Part shown: piece by piece, positions 35,844 through 44,255 of the stretch | How positions within the stretch are numbered: position 1 is the stretch's first letter | Layout of the letters: the number at the start of each line of letters is the position of its first letter | Source: Eubacterium maltosivorans | GTDB lineage: Bacteria > Bacillota > Clostridia > Eubacteriales > Eubacteriaceae | Assembly (NCBI RefSeq): GCF_002441855.2 | Contig: NZ_CP029487.1 | Coordinates: 2,480,001-2,544,000, forward strand | Length of the DNA: 64,000 nucleotides | Direction of reading: 5' to 3' | Made by a program: the position numbers and the translations under genes | The notes under the pieces: generated by a model | Database searches by the model: none | Seen by the model: the letters and a program-made list of their open reading frames with translations, nothing else | Told to the model about the DNA's origin: nothing

Positions 35844-37169
35844 TTAAGACAACGCTTCAAGACTTTTGTTATAACGCCGCATCAAAACCGCGACCATAAC
35901 AGCGATAACCAGCTCTGTTATGGGCATTGCAAACCACAGCGCTTCCGCGCCGAACAAGACGGGCAGCGTATAAATAAGCAGCCCGCTCACCACCATTCCA
36001 CGCAAGACAGACACGGCAAGGGACGCCTTCGGCTTCATGATAGCCTGGAAATAATAGGTCGAATAGATATTATAGGTTAACAGCAAGAAGGAAATAAAAT
36101 ACTTCCGCATGATATCAGGCGCTATGGACAGCACCTCTGGCGTCGGGCTCATAAAGAGGCGGATAAGCGGCTCTGGCAGGGACATGGTCAGAGCCGTCCA
36201 CAGAACACTCAGCACAGCGACTGTAATCAGACTAAAACGCAGTGTTTTCCGGATGCGGTCTTCCATCCCTGCGCCGTAGTTCATGGAAATGATGGGCTGA
36301 GCTGCCTGCCCCACACCGTAAGCACAGGCCTGTACCAGGGTGTTGACATTGATAATGACGCCGTAAACCGCCAGTGCGGAGCTGCCGCTATATCTCATAA
36401 TCTGGTTATTGAACATCATGGATAATATCCCCATGGCAATATCAATAAAAAAAGTCGAAAATCCTGTGATCACAATCTGACGGGTCATATGACCAAAGCC
36501 CACAGGCCTCTCAAATCTGAGACGGCATTTTTTGCTTAGAAAGTGGCTGCATAAAATAAAGATTGACAGCACCTGTCCCAGAGCTGTCGCCAGACCTGCG
36601 CCGCTGATCCCCATGTCACATACAAAAACAAAAATATAATCGCCGATAATATTAAAAACACCTCCGGCCATAACAGCCATCGTCGCCGTTGCTGGCGCAT
36701 TGTCATTTCGTATAAAGGCGGCCAAAAACTGCCCGAACACAAACAGGGGCGCCACAAATTTTATCCAGAAAAGATATTTGCCTGCCAGCCCAAGGAGCAG
36801 ATCATCCGCACCGAACAGGCGCAGCAGTGCATCCTGAAAGAAAATAATACCCAGCCAGGAAAAAAGGGCAGCGGCGGTAACACCGATGAAAGCCATTGTA
36901 TAAAAGCTGTTTCCCCGGCGCTCATCTCCCGCGCCCTTTGCCGCGCTCATCAAAACTGAACCGCCGATACCAAACAACAGACCCAGACTATAAATAATAT
37001 TCCAGACAGGCGCCACTGTCGCCAGTGCTGCCACGCCGTTTGGCCCCTCATACTGCCCTACCATTACGCAGTCCACCAATGAGTAAACCGATACGATCAG
37101 CGCGCTGCCAAAGGACGCGAACAGGTATTTAAAGTATATCTTTTTCAGATTTCCTTTTAGTAAATCCAT
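35844..37169 (-). CDS. MATE family multidrug efflux transporter (second of three)
   Basis: The 441-residue membrane protein has twelve hydrophobic helices and MATE motifs (SALIVSVYSLVDCVMVGQYEGPNGVAALATVAPVW; YGVGQAAQPIISMNYGAGMEDRIRKTL). GAGGAG stands 7 bp before the ATG, and the ATG overlaps an upstream TAA as TAATG. Its only visible promoter (37290-37318) lies ahead of a terminator-like hairpin, so expression may depend on antitermination. The MerR/GyrI-like gene just upstream on the same strand is a candidate drug sensor. Confidence 0.92.
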   Translation of the reverse strand: MDLLKGNLKKIYFKYLFASFGSALIVSVYSLVDCVMVGQYEGPNGVAALATVAPVWNIIYSLGLLFGIGGSVLMSAAKGAGDERRGNSFYTMAFIGVTAAALFSWLGIIFFQDALLRLFGADDLLLGLAGKYLFWIKFVAPLFVFGQFLAAFIRNDNAPATATMAVMAGGVFNIIGDYIFVFVCDMGISGAGLATALGQVLSIFILCSHFLSKKCRLRFERPVGFGHMTRQIVITGFSTFFIDIAMGILSMMFNNQIMRYSGSSALAVYGVIINVNTLVQACAYGVGQAAQPIISMNYGAGMEDRIRKTLRFSLITVAVLSVLWTALTMSLPEPLIRLFMSPTPEVLSIAPDIMRKYFISFLLLTYNIYSTYYFQAIMKPKASLAVSVLRGMVVSGLLIYTLPVLFGAEALWFAMPITELVIAVMVAVLMRRYNKSLEALS

Positions 37170-37206
37170 TATACTGCTCCTCTATTTTCTAATATTCCCG
37201 GAAACG

Positions 37207-37318
37207 AAAAAAAGCTGGATAAAATGGTATCAACCATCTTATCCAGCATATCAATCTTACAGACTGTACACCCTCCGATGAACGCCTTTATTTTAGCAAA
37301 AGGGTTTTGGAATGTCAA
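37207..37318 (-). promoter_or_regulatory. MATE leader: promoter followed by terminator-like hairpin (attenuator candidate)
   Basis: On the minus strand TTGACA (37313-37318), a 17-bp spacer and TAAAAT (37290-37295) make a strong promoter, starting RNA near 37283. About 36 nt later GCTGGATAAGATGGT pairs with ACCATTTTATCCAGC (one G-T pair), followed by seven T (37207-37213). No promoter is visible between this hairpin and the MATE start, so transcripts must read through it. The hairpin can also end the MerR gene. Confidence 0.55.
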
Positions 37319-37333
37319 TATAAAATGAAGGGT

Positions 37334-38131
37334 TTATTCAAAGGGAATGACAATTTCCGTCATATATTTATTTTCATTTCCTTTAAAAATGACGCCGGGT
37401 CCTTTTATGTATATCTCCCTTGATGGAATCAACAGCTTCAGACCCTGCGCCTTGGAATAATCCAGCAGCGCCTTGTAAGCGTGATTAAAGTGGCTGTAGC
37501 TTCCCTGGTGTATGGTCGAAACAGCACGCTCCACTGCCGGGAGTGTCTTACACTCAATTCCCGCGGCTTCAATGTAGCGCTTGACAGGCACACAGATTTC
37601 TATATCCGCTTTTTCCTGGTAGGCTTCATTATAGTACAGATTAAATGGAATACCGCTGGCGCTCCCCTTCACCGCTTTATATATTCTGGCGATATACTTC
37701 CCCACCTCACTGTAAAGTCCCTGATAGCGAATCGATGCAACCATTACGGGCTCCAGACGTTTTACTTCAATTTTATACTGCATATGGCTTTCCTCCTGGC
37801 CGACTGGCTCAATATAGAGGGAGATTTCTTTCAGCAGTTCCTTTTCCTTTTCAATTTTATTCTCGATCATAGCTTTCTTTTCTTCCAGAAAATAAGTCAG
37901 ATCTGCATCCTCGTCAAAGTTTTCCATGACGTCCCGCAGTTCGGAAATGGAAAAATCAAAGGATCGCAGCAGCGCAACCAGCTGTGCCCGTTTGAAATCC
38001 TCCTCACTGTAGTAGCGATAGCCATTCTGGCTGTCCCGATGAGATGGCGCCAGGATTCCCTGCTCGTCATAATAGCGCAGCGCCTTGACCGTTAAATTGG
38101 TTATTTTTGAAAATTCACTGATTCGGTACAT
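37334..38131 (-). CDS. MerR family regulator with GyrI-like effector domain (BmrR type)
   Basis: The 265-residue protein starts MYRISEFSKITNLTVKALRYYDEQGILAPS with MerR helix-turn-helix and wing (ENGYRYY type), a coiled-coil dimer helix (about 75-115), and a C-terminal GyrI-like drug-binding domain with KRLEPVMVASIRYQG and FEVCVPV-like strands. ATG 38131 has GAGGTG 7 bp upstream. Its own promoter has the 19-bp spacer that MerR activators untwist. BmrR-type proteins sense cationic drugs and activate efflux genes; the adjacent MATE gene is the natural candidate target (inference). Confidence 0.9.
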   Translation of the reverse strand: MYRISEFSKITNLTVKALRYYDEQGILAPSHRDSQNGYRYYSEEDFKRAQLVALLRSFDFSISELRDVMENFDEDADLTYFLEEKKAMIENKIEKEKELLKEISLYIEPVGQEESHMQYKIEVKRLEPVMVASIRYQGLYSEVGKYIARIYKAVKGSASGIPFNLYYNEAYQEKADIEICVPVKRYIEAAGIECKTLPAVERAVSTIHQGSYSHFNHAYKALLDYSKAQGLKLLIPSREIYIKGPGVIFKGNENKYMTEIVIPFE

Positions 38132-38149
38132 GATTCTCACCTCATATTT

Positions 38150-38180
38150 ATAATACGCCTGCCCCGCGGGGGAAAGTCAA
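38150..38180 (-). promoter_or_regulatory. MerR-type promoter with 19-bp spacer and central palindrome
   Basis: On the minus strand TTGACT (38175-38180) and TATTAT (38150-38155) are 19 bp apart, not 17. The spacer holds the dyad CCCCGCGGGG. This is the classical MerR-family activator geometry and lies directly in front of the merR-like gene. Confidence 0.7.
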
Positions 38181-38187
38181 TCCTTTT

Positions 38188-38505
38188 TTACAAATATCCC
38201 AGCACCGTCTCCACTACCAGCACCGCCGCGCAGGCAAACACAGCCACGGTGACCAGGCCTTTTTCTTTCATTGCCAGTAAAATGGCAACGATCAGCCCCG
38301 CAGTCGCAGAGTACAGGCTTCCGGTAGAATAGAAAATAGCCGGAAAGGTCATGGTTCCGAGAACCGCATAAGGCACATAATATAAAAAGGATTTTACAAA
38401 TTTGCTTTCTATTTTCTTTTTAAACAGGGCCAGCGGCAAAACGCGGATTAAATAGGTAACACCCGCCATAACCAGAATGTAAATTAACAAAGTAGTGGCT
38501 GTCAT
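38188..38505 (-). CDS. azlD: AzlD family branched-chain amino acid export subunit
   Basis: The 105-residue protein has four hydrophobic segments (LLIYILVMAGVTYLIRVLPLALF at the start; a Cys/Val-rich last helix), the AzlD pattern. With AzlC it forms a two-component exporter of branched-chain amino acids or analogues. Its start overlaps the azlC stop by four bases. Confidence 0.9.
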   Translation of the reverse strand: MTATTLLIYILVMAGVTYLIRVLPLALFKKKIESKFVKSFLYYVPYAVLGTMTFPAIFYSTGSLYSATAGLIVAILLAMKEKGLVTVAVFACAAVLVVETVLGYL

Positions 38506-39233
38506 ATTTCTTCCTCCTCACTGATGGGAAAGAACCATGCCCCAAAGGCCGACGCCGCAATGGTACAGATGATGATGGTAAAGCCTGTCGATACCTGATT
38601 GAGGACAGGCGCAAAGGTGAAAATACAGCTTAATGCCACCGCAAAAACCAACACGGCTCTGACCGATTTTTTCTTTCTGGCCGGTGGTATGATAATGGCA
38701 ATAAACATACCATAAATAGCGATCCCCAGAGCAGAGCGTATGAACTCCGGAAGAATGGTGCTGGCCGCCGCGCCAATCAGGGTGCCGCCGGACCATCCGA
38801 TATAAGGCATCACCATCAGGCCAAACATATACCATTTTCCCAGCTTTCCAGGCTGTCCGCTGCTCACGGCAAAGATCTCATCTGTATTGCCAAAGGCGAT
38901 CAGGCAACGCTCCAGGGTAGTCACAGAGTCTTCCAGTTTTTGCGAGAGCGACAAAGACATGAGCGCATAGCGCAAATTAATGATCAGCTGGGTAAGGGCC
39001 ATCTCCACAAAGGGAGCGCCAAGCACAATCAAATCCAGTCCGGCAAACTGCCCCGCAGAGGTCAGATTTGTCATGGAGATAAGTACCGCAGACCATGCGG
39101 GAAGCCCTTGGGTGACGGCCATCATTCCAAAGGTAAAAGCCACGGACAGGTAGCCCAGCCCAATGGGAATTCCATCTTCTAATCCCTTTACGAAACTGTT
39201 ATTAATGATGATCTTCTCTTCTGTTTTTTCCAT
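38502..39233 (-). CDS. azlC: AzlC family branched-chain amino acid export subunit
   Basis: The 243-residue membrane protein has the AzlC motif GLEDGIPIGLGYLSVAFTFGMMAVTQGLPAWSAVLISMTNLTSAGQFAGLDLI and about seven hydrophobic helices. It is the large subunit of the AzlCD exporter. It follows the phosphopantetheinyl transferase gene by nine bases, so the three genes may share a transcript. Confidence 0.92.
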   Translation of the reverse strand: MEKTEEKIIINNSFVKGLEDGIPIGLGYLSVAFTFGMMAVTQGLPAWSAVLISMTNLTSAGQFAGLDLIVLGAPFVEMALTQLIINLRYALMSLSLSQKLEDSVTTLERCLIAFGNTDEIFAVSSGQPGKLGKWYMFGLMVMPYIGWSGGTLIGAAASTILPEFIRSALGIAIYGMFIAIIIPPARKKKSVRAVLVFAVALSCIFTFAPVLNQVSTGFTIIICTIAASAFGAWFFPISEEEEI

Positions 39234-39242
39234 TCCTATTCC

Positions 39243-39824
39243 TCATAAAACTCCAAATTCAATTTCCCGTACCGCAGGCTCCTCGCCGCATACCCATAGC
39301 TCGTAATCCGGAGCCAGCCCCAGACTTCTTAAAAAGACGCCTTCTGCCGGGCTTCCCTGGTCGAGGACCTGGTATTCCCCCGACTCTCTCTGTATCTCAA
39401 AGGCGCTCAGCGGCAGGGCAAACCCCATGCCCCGGTATTTCATATAGCTTTCCTTCTGCGCCCACAGCCTGTAAAATGCCCGCGTCTGCGTTTCACCATC
39501 CAAAGATTCCAGTCCACAAACCTCTGCCGGAGCCATAAAGCGCGCTGCCAGAGGCATGACCTGTTTTGTCCGGTCAATCCGCTGCACATCCACTCCCACA
39601 GGGCTTTGGGACACTGCGCATACCAGATAATCTCCCGAATGGGAACCGTTAAAATGCAGACTGGGATATTCTTTTAAAAATGGCTTTCCATAGCGGTTCT
39701 TCTTGATTTTTACCGGAACCGCCAGTCCTCTTTCTTCAAATATCTTATTTAAAAGCACCTCGACATGCACGGTTTTTCCTGCAACCGAAAAAAAATGCGT
39801 ATCCAGCGTGTACACATCAATCAT
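39243..39824 (-). CDS. Sfp-type 4'-phosphopantetheinyl transferase
   Basis: The 193-residue enzyme has the conserved GVDVQRI (Mg-binding Asp) and WAQKESYMKYRGMGF (Glu-Ser/Lys) motifs, plus KPFLKEYPSLHFNGSHSGDYLVCA (P-loop-like His). It transfers phosphopantetheine from CoA to carrier proteins. ATG 39824 is preceded by GGAGG at 7 bp; an in-frame ATG 20 codons earlier is not. No NRPS, PKS or carrier protein gene is in the window, so the client is elsewhere. Confidence 0.92.
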   Translation of the reverse strand: MIDVYTLDTHFFSVAGKTVHVEVLLNKIFEERGLAVPVKIKKNRYGKPFLKEYPSLHFNGSHSGDYLVCAVSQSPVGVDVQRIDRTKQVMPLAARFMAPAEVCGLESLDGETQTRAFYRLWAQKESYMKYRGMGFALPLSAFEIQRESGEYQVLDQGSPAEGVFLRSLGLAPDYELWVCGEEPAVREIEFGVL

Positions 39825-40051
39825 GGATTTTCCTCCAAAAGATAATAACACTACTATTATACGCATTTTTTTACTGCAACTCAATTCTATTTTCAGGGAA
39901 TTCCCTAAATCAACCTTTATTCCAGCATGATACCTGCTTCTTATTTCCCTCAGTATTCAATTGCCTTTCAGCAAATCGGCGCACCACGCAGTGACTGGTT
40001 AAAAAGTGCTGTATCGATTCACAAAAAGAAAACGAAGGGTAAGCATACACT

Positions 40052-40480
40052 TCATAATTTTTTCTTGTACCCTGTATTATCTATCTGGAATCCATTCGCT
40101 TCATAAAAGCAGCAGGCATCTTTCCGGTTTTTTTCGGTCACCAGGATGATCTGTGCGCAATCGCGTTCCCTCGCCTGCTTTTCCAGAACGCTGAGCAGAG
40201 CTTTTCCGACGCCGCTCTGACGGCAGGCTTTATCCACAATCATATTTTCAAGCACCATAAAAGGATGACAGTCGCCATAGAGCTCCTCACAGATTATGCC
40301 CATCACCGACCCGATAAGTCGGCTGTCATCCTCCGCACATAAAAGAATATGGGTATCTGTTTTTTCAAGACGTCTGAACTGGCGCTTCATAGCCTCAACA
40401 TCTGATGTTTCTCTCCAAAACTGGTAATAAAGCCTGGCGAGTTCTGGTATGTCAGAAAACTGCATTTTTCTTATCTTCAC
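40052..40480 (-). CDS. GNAT family N-acetyltransferase
   Basis: The 142-residue protein shows the GNAT fold with the acetyl-CoA loop RQSGVGKALLSVLEKQARERDC and the end strand CCFYEANGFQ. The start codon is GTG at 40480. AGGAGG lies 11 bp upstream, inside the last codons of the DUF3795 gene, so the two are likely coupled. The acceptor is unknown. Confidence 0.85.
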   Translation of the reverse strand: MKIRKMQFSDIPELARLYYQFWRETSDVEAMKRQFRRLEKTDTHILLCAEDDSRLIGSVMGIICEELYGDCHPFMVLENMIVDKACRQSGVGKALLSVLEKQARERDCAQIILVTEKNRKDACCFYEANGFQIDNTGYKKKL

Positions 40481-40482
40481 GA

Positions 40483-40776
40483 CTATTTCATCCTCCTGAG
40501 CTGTTTCATCTGTCTCTTAAAATCCGCTTCATTTTCTTCTTGAGTTTTGGTAGGGTCCGGGGTATCAAAATAGCGGTGGCATGCCAGCTCTTCACATTTT
40601 CCGCAATGGGGGAGCTTCTTCTCGAGAATACAGCATTTATAAATATCACAGATTACCCCACCGGTATACTCAAGCCAGAAGGCTTTTCCCTCAATAGCTG
40701 GGCAGCCCGCGCAGATTTCAGGATAATACTCACAGCTTGTACAGACAACGCCACAACAACTGATAATTTCTTTCAT
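40483..40776 (-). CDS. DUF3795 Cys-rich protein
   Basis: The 97-residue protein has the DUF3795 pattern: ISCCGVVCTSCEYYPEICAGCPAIEGK, then CDIYKCCILEKKLPHCGKCEELACHRY, twelve cysteines that probably bind zinc or Fe-S clusters. ATG 40776 has AAGGAG 8 bp upstream. The function of the family is unknown. It is first in a two-gene unit with a GNAT enzyme; its promoter has a palindrome that overlaps the ribosome site. Confidence 0.87.
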   Translation of the reverse strand: MKEIISCCGVVCTSCEYYPEICAGCPAIEGKAFWLEYTGGVICDIYKCCILEKKLPHCGKCEELACHRYFDTPDPTKTQEENEADFKRQMKQLRRMK

Positions 40777-40787
40777 AATATTCACTC

Positions 40788-40840
40788 CTTAAAGATTAGA
40801 TCTTTAAGTCCAGCATAACGGAATTAAAGGCACCTGTCAA
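40788..40840 (-). promoter_or_regulatory. DUF3795 promoter with palindrome overlapping the ribosome site
   Basis: On the minus strand TTGACA (40835-40840) and TATGCT (40812-40817) are spaced by 17 bp. CTTAAAGA and TCTTTAAG (40788-40808) form a perfect inverted repeat covering the transcript start and the first bases of the AAGGAG site. It may be a repressor site or an mRNA hairpin. Confidence 0.6.
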
Positions 40841-40853
40841 TCTTTTTGCAGTC

Positions 40854-40886
40854 TATATAAAAAGCGAAGGGCCCTCGCCCTTCGCT
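40854..40886 (-). terminator. Terminator of the XRE-ABC transporter operon
   Basis: AGCGAAGGGC (40863-40872) and GCCCTTCGCT (40877-40886) pair perfectly around four bases. TTTTTATATA follows on the minus strand. Confidence 0.88.
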
Positions 40887-40897
40887 CACTGATTATT

Positions 40898-41542
40898 TTA
40901 TAAATCGACTTTTTCAAATCGCTGGATAGAAACACGGCAGGCCACCAGTATTCCCAATACATAAATTATTATCCCGGCTGCCAGAATCGGCAGCTGCCCC
41001 AACATCATCGATGGCTCCGTTGTGTCCAGATAAGCGCTGAGCGTTGGGAAATGCACCAGTGCTTCCATCACGATAATGTATAGCCACAGAGGAATCTGGG
41101 CGATTATAAAAGACTTTCCAACATTGTACGCTGTTTTGTAAAACTGCGTCAGAAAGATCACATTAAAGATGGTAAACATCACCAATACAAAACCATAAAA
41201 CGCAGGATTCGGCTCAATCCCTACCGGATTCGGCGGCAGCACATATGCCCGCAGAACAGCAAAGGGAACAGAGATAAGCACCTCGCCAAGCTCTACCAGC
41301 ACTACCAGCAGGCATCTTGCTCTGACAACGTCTCCCTTTGAGATAGGCAGCGCCGCAGTATAGAAGGTATCTTTGTTTTCACGCCCGTTTTGAAAGGTAA
41401 AGAAAAGCCCAAGGCAGCCAAAGAAAAACGGAACATAATAGGGATAGCCGGGAATCATCAGCATGGCACCAAAGAACATAAAGATAAACATCGGCGGCAG
41501 ACTGGTTAAAAGCAGTTCTTTATAAAGCAATGCTCTCATCAT
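40898..41542 (-). CDS. ABC-2 type transporter permease
   Basis: The start is set at ATG 41542, which has AAAGGA upstream; a much longer in-frame ORF is only the shadow of the ATPase gene. The 214-residue product begins MMRALLYKELLLTS and has about six hydrophobic helices (including MFIFMFFGAMLMI, IIAQIPLWLYIIVMEAL and LPILAAGIIIYVLGILVAC), the ABC-2 permease type. It overlaps the ATPase gene by 23 bp and works with it. Substrate unknown. Confidence 0.85.
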   Translation of the reverse strand: MMRALLYKELLLTSLPPMFIFMFFGAMLMIPGYPYYVPFFFGCLGLFFTFQNGRENKDTFYTAALPISKGDVVRARCLLVVLVELGEVLISVPFAVLRAYVLPPNPVGIEPNPAFYGFVLVMFTIFNVIFLTQFYKTAYNVGKSFIIAQIPLWLYIIVMEALVHFPTLSAYLDTTEPSMMLGQLPILAAGIIIYVLGILVACRVSIQRFEKVDL

Positions 41543-42278
41543 ATTTTTTCCTTTCCATGTGAACCATAATGTCCTCCAGCGACAGCGCAGGATCACTTTC
41601 CTTATCCTTAAGATACTGGAAATGGCGGATAAATGCTTCCCGATCTTCACTGGCGAGAATTGCGCCGTCCTTAATATAGGTAATGGTATCCGCGCATTTT
41701 TCCAGGTCTGATGTGATATGCGTAGAAAACAGGATGCTGCGGTCACCCGCCTGCACCAGCTTTTTAAACAAAACCAGCAGATCATCTCTTGATACAGGGT
41801 CCAGTCCGCTGGTCGGCTCGTCAAAAATCAAAAGGCTGGCATGGTGTGAAAGCGCCAGTGCTATGAGATATTTAACTCGCATGCCGGCTGACAGCTGGTC
41901 CACAGTTTTACACTCATCAAGCTCAAAAATCTTTAAAGCCTGCTGATACTTTCTGTCATCCCATTTTTCATAAAACCGGCTGGTCACTTTGGTGATGGTC
42001 TTCAATTTCTTTTTGGGATAGTAATCAATTCCTCCCAGCACGACACCGATATTCTGCTTACACCATGCTTCGTTCTGGTTAAAATCTTTTCCCAACATTT
42101 CAATGGTGCCGCTGTCGGGATGAACCATATTCAGCATGGCCTTGAGGGTGGTGCTCTTTCCTGCCCCGTTTTTTCCAATAAAGCCCATGATGCTGCCCTG
42201 CTTTACATCAAAGGAGACATCCTTTAACTCGAAAGCCGGATATTTTTTGCTGAGATTTTCGACAGATAACAGATTCAT
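41520..42278 (-). CDS. ABC transporter ATP-binding protein
   Basis: The 252-residue ATPase has Walker A GKNGAGKS, a signature QLSAGMRVKYLIALALS, Walker B LLIFDEPTSGLD, and a switch His in LFSTHITSD. The signature LSAGM differs slightly from LSGGQ, as is common in ABC-2 exporters of the YtrB/BcrA type. It begins one base after the XRE-AbrB regulator and overlaps the permease. Confidence 0.95.
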   Translation of the reverse strand: MNLLSVENLSKKYPAFELKDVSFDVKQGSIMGFIGKNGAGKSTTLKAMLNMVHPDSGTIEMLGKDFNQNEAWCKQNIGVVLGGIDYYPKKKLKTITKVTSRFYEKWDDRKYQQALKIFELDECKTVDQLSAGMRVKYLIALALSHHASLLIFDEPTSGLDPVSRDDLLVLFKKLVQAGDRSILFSTHITSDLEKCADTITYIKDGAILASEDREAFIRHFQYLKDKESDPALSLEDIMVHMERKKYDESIAL

Positions 42279-42731
42279 CTATTCCTCGCCTCTTTTCACT
42301 GCGTCCATGATCTGGGCGGCAAGCTCCATAAAAACATCTTCCTTTACAATGGCAATACCGGCTCTCTCAGGATCCTCATCGCCAAGAACCATCAGCCGGT
42401 CACCGGGTTTTATATCAAAAATTTCGCGTGCTTTTTTAGGTATAACAATCTGCCCGCGCTCTCCCACGCTCACACAGCCGAACATATGCTTATCCTTTGG
42501 CGGGATGGCCAGGCCGTCTCTTTCTTTTTCATTATAATTCACAAGGTCATCCAGACTCACATTGTACATTTCGGCCAATGCGTTGCAGTTAATGACATCC
42601 GGTGCGCTCTCGCCGCTTTCCCATTTTGCCACAGCCTGACGGCTAACGCCGATTCTGGATGCTACCTCCTCCTGCGTATATTGGTTCATTTTCCGGAGTG
42701 CAGTCAGATTCATACTTAACTGATTTTTCAT
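42279..42731 (-). CDS. XRE helix-turn-helix plus SpoVT/AbrB domain regulator
   Basis: ATG 42731 is chosen because AGGAGG stands 10 bp upstream; earlier in-frame codons overlap or precede that site. The 150-residue protein has an XRE HTH (ALRKMNQYTQEEVASRIGVSRQAVAKWESGESAPDVINCNALAEMYNVSLDDLV) followed by an AbrB-like swapped-hairpin domain (VSVGERGQIVIPKKAREIFDIKPGDRLMVLGD). The two DNA-binding types in one chain are uncommon. It is directly linked to the ABC exporter genes and probably controls them. Confidence 0.9.
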   Translation of the reverse strand: MKNQLSMNLTALRKMNQYTQEEVASRIGVSRQAVAKWESGESAPDVINCNALAEMYNVSLDDLVNYNEKERDGLAIPPKDKHMFGCVSVGERGQIVIPKKAREIFDIKPGDRLMVLGDEDPERAGIAIVKEDVFMELAAQIMDAVKRGEE

Positions 42732-42850
42732 ATTTTCCATACCTCCTGATACCAATTTTAACAGAATCTGCCCGATTGTCCACCAACCATTTTTAACAAA
42801 ATATGTTTGTTTTAGTTGCATTAAAAAAGATGCCCTTAGGCATCGCATCT

Positions 42851-44209
42851 TTAAGCTTCGATCTGTTTTTTGCTGATAATGGCTTTATTTTCCCATTTTT
42901 TGCTGCGGTAACGGGCATAGTTAACCACCAGGCCGACGCCCCATCCCATGGGGATAGACCACCAGATTGCGCTTGCGCCGATCATTCCTGCCAGAATATA
43001 CGCAGCCGCGATACGGACAACAAAGTTTGACAGAGAGCCCATCATAAAGGCTGTGGCATCTCCCGCGCCGCGCAGCACGCTGCCGGCTGAAAACATAAGT
43101 CCCATGACCACGTAAAATACTGAAACGATGCGGATATACTCAACGCCAACCTGGATAACACCCGCGTCTGCAACAGAATCCACAAACGCACCGATAAAGA
43201 CATCCCCAAATAAAAAAATCAACCCGGAAATCGCGAGGCACATGATCACCACGATCAAAATCGTTACTTTAAAGCCTTCGTAAACACGTTCTGTGCGGCC
43301 AGCGCCAATGTTCTGCGCCGTAAAGGTAGATAAAGCCATGGTAATGCTGAGCAATGGCTGGATGGCGATGGAGTCAATTTTAGTCGCCGCGGTATAACCC
43401 GCGATAAAAACTGAACCAAAGCTGTTTACCAGACCCTGGATTGCCATCATTGAGAACGACACAATACATTGCTGCACTGTTGAAGGGATAGCATAGGCCA
43501 GCAGATCCTTCAGCATTTTAAAATCAAACACACAGTCTTCCCTGTGAAGCTTAAGCACCGGCACTTTAAAATAAACGTAGATCAGACAGGTAACGGCCGA
43601 TACGCCCTGCGCGATCAGCGTAGCCCAGGCCACACCGGCCACACCCATGTTAAAATAAATAACGAATACCAGGTCCAGCACAATATTCAAAAGCGCCGCG
43701 ACAATTAAAAAATACAGAGGGGTTTTTGAATCGCCCACAGCACGACATATTGCAGCCAGTCCGTTGTAGGTAAATAAAAAAATGCATCCCATGTAATAGA
43801 TGTTGATATAGGTAGACGCGCCTTCATAAATGTTGGCCGGCGTCTGGATCAGATGCAGCAGCCAGTCTGAAATGGCAAGGCCCAGCGCACAGACCACAGC
43901 TCCTACGATCAAAATAAAAACCATGCTGGTAAACACCGCACGGCGCATATTCTTTTTATCTCCCGCGCCAAAATACTGAGAGATAAGTACTGAGCAGCCC
44001 ATACTCAGCCCCATGGCGACCGCTACCAGTAAAAATACCATTGCTGCCGTTGAGCCAACCGCCGCCAGCGCGTCTGCGCCCACATAATTCCCAACAATGA
44101 CGGTATCCACTATATTGTAGAGCTGCTGAAAAATGTTGCCAAGCAGCATGGGCAGCATAAAGACCATCAGAATTTTCGCCGGCTTGCCCCGGGTCATATC
44201 ATTAACCAT
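42851..44209 (-). CDS. MATE family multidrug efflux transporter (third of three)
   Basis: The 452-residue membrane protein has MATE motifs (AKILMVFMLPMLLGNIFQQLYNIVDTVIVGNYVGADALAAVGS; TFTAQNIGAGRTERVYEGF) and twelve hydrophobic helices. It lies 46 bp behind a MarR-type gene on the same strand, a common arrangement in which the MarR protein represses the pump until a drug binds. Substrate unknown. Confidence 0.93.
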   Translation of the reverse strand: MVNDMTRGKPAKILMVFMLPMLLGNIFQQLYNIVDTVIVGNYVGADALAAVGSTAAMVFLLVAVAMGLSMGCSVLISQYFGAGDKKNMRRAVFTSMVFILIVGAVVCALGLAISDWLLHLIQTPANIYEGASTYINIYYMGCIFLFTYNGLAAICRAVGDSKTPLYFLIVAALLNIVLDLVFVIYFNMGVAGVAWATLIAQGVSAVTCLIYVYFKVPVLKLHREDCVFDFKMLKDLLAYAIPSTVQQCIVSFSMMAIQGLVNSFGSVFIAGYTAATKIDSIAIQPLLSITMALSTFTAQNIGAGRTERVYEGFKVTILIVVIMCLAISGLIFLFGDVFIGAFVDSVADAGVIQVGVEYIRIVSVFYVVMGLMFSAGSVLRGAGDATAFMMGSLSNFVVRIAAAYILAGMIGASAIWWSIPMGWGVGLVVNYARYRSKKWENKAIISKKQIEA

Positions 44210-44255
44210 AAAATCTCACTCTCCTCCAATGTTCACATTCATAAAACAGTCTGTC

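Noticed and set aside
37171-37249. 26-codon leader peptide before the MATE gene as a real gene
   Set aside because: Its stop overlaps the MATE start neatly, but there is no ribosome site at proper distance and its bases are explained by the hairpin. Kept only as part of the attenuator finding.
41543-41824. Long upstream extension of the ABC permease frame
   Set aside because: It is a shadow within the ATPase gene; the permease begins at MMRALLYKEL with its own ribosome site.
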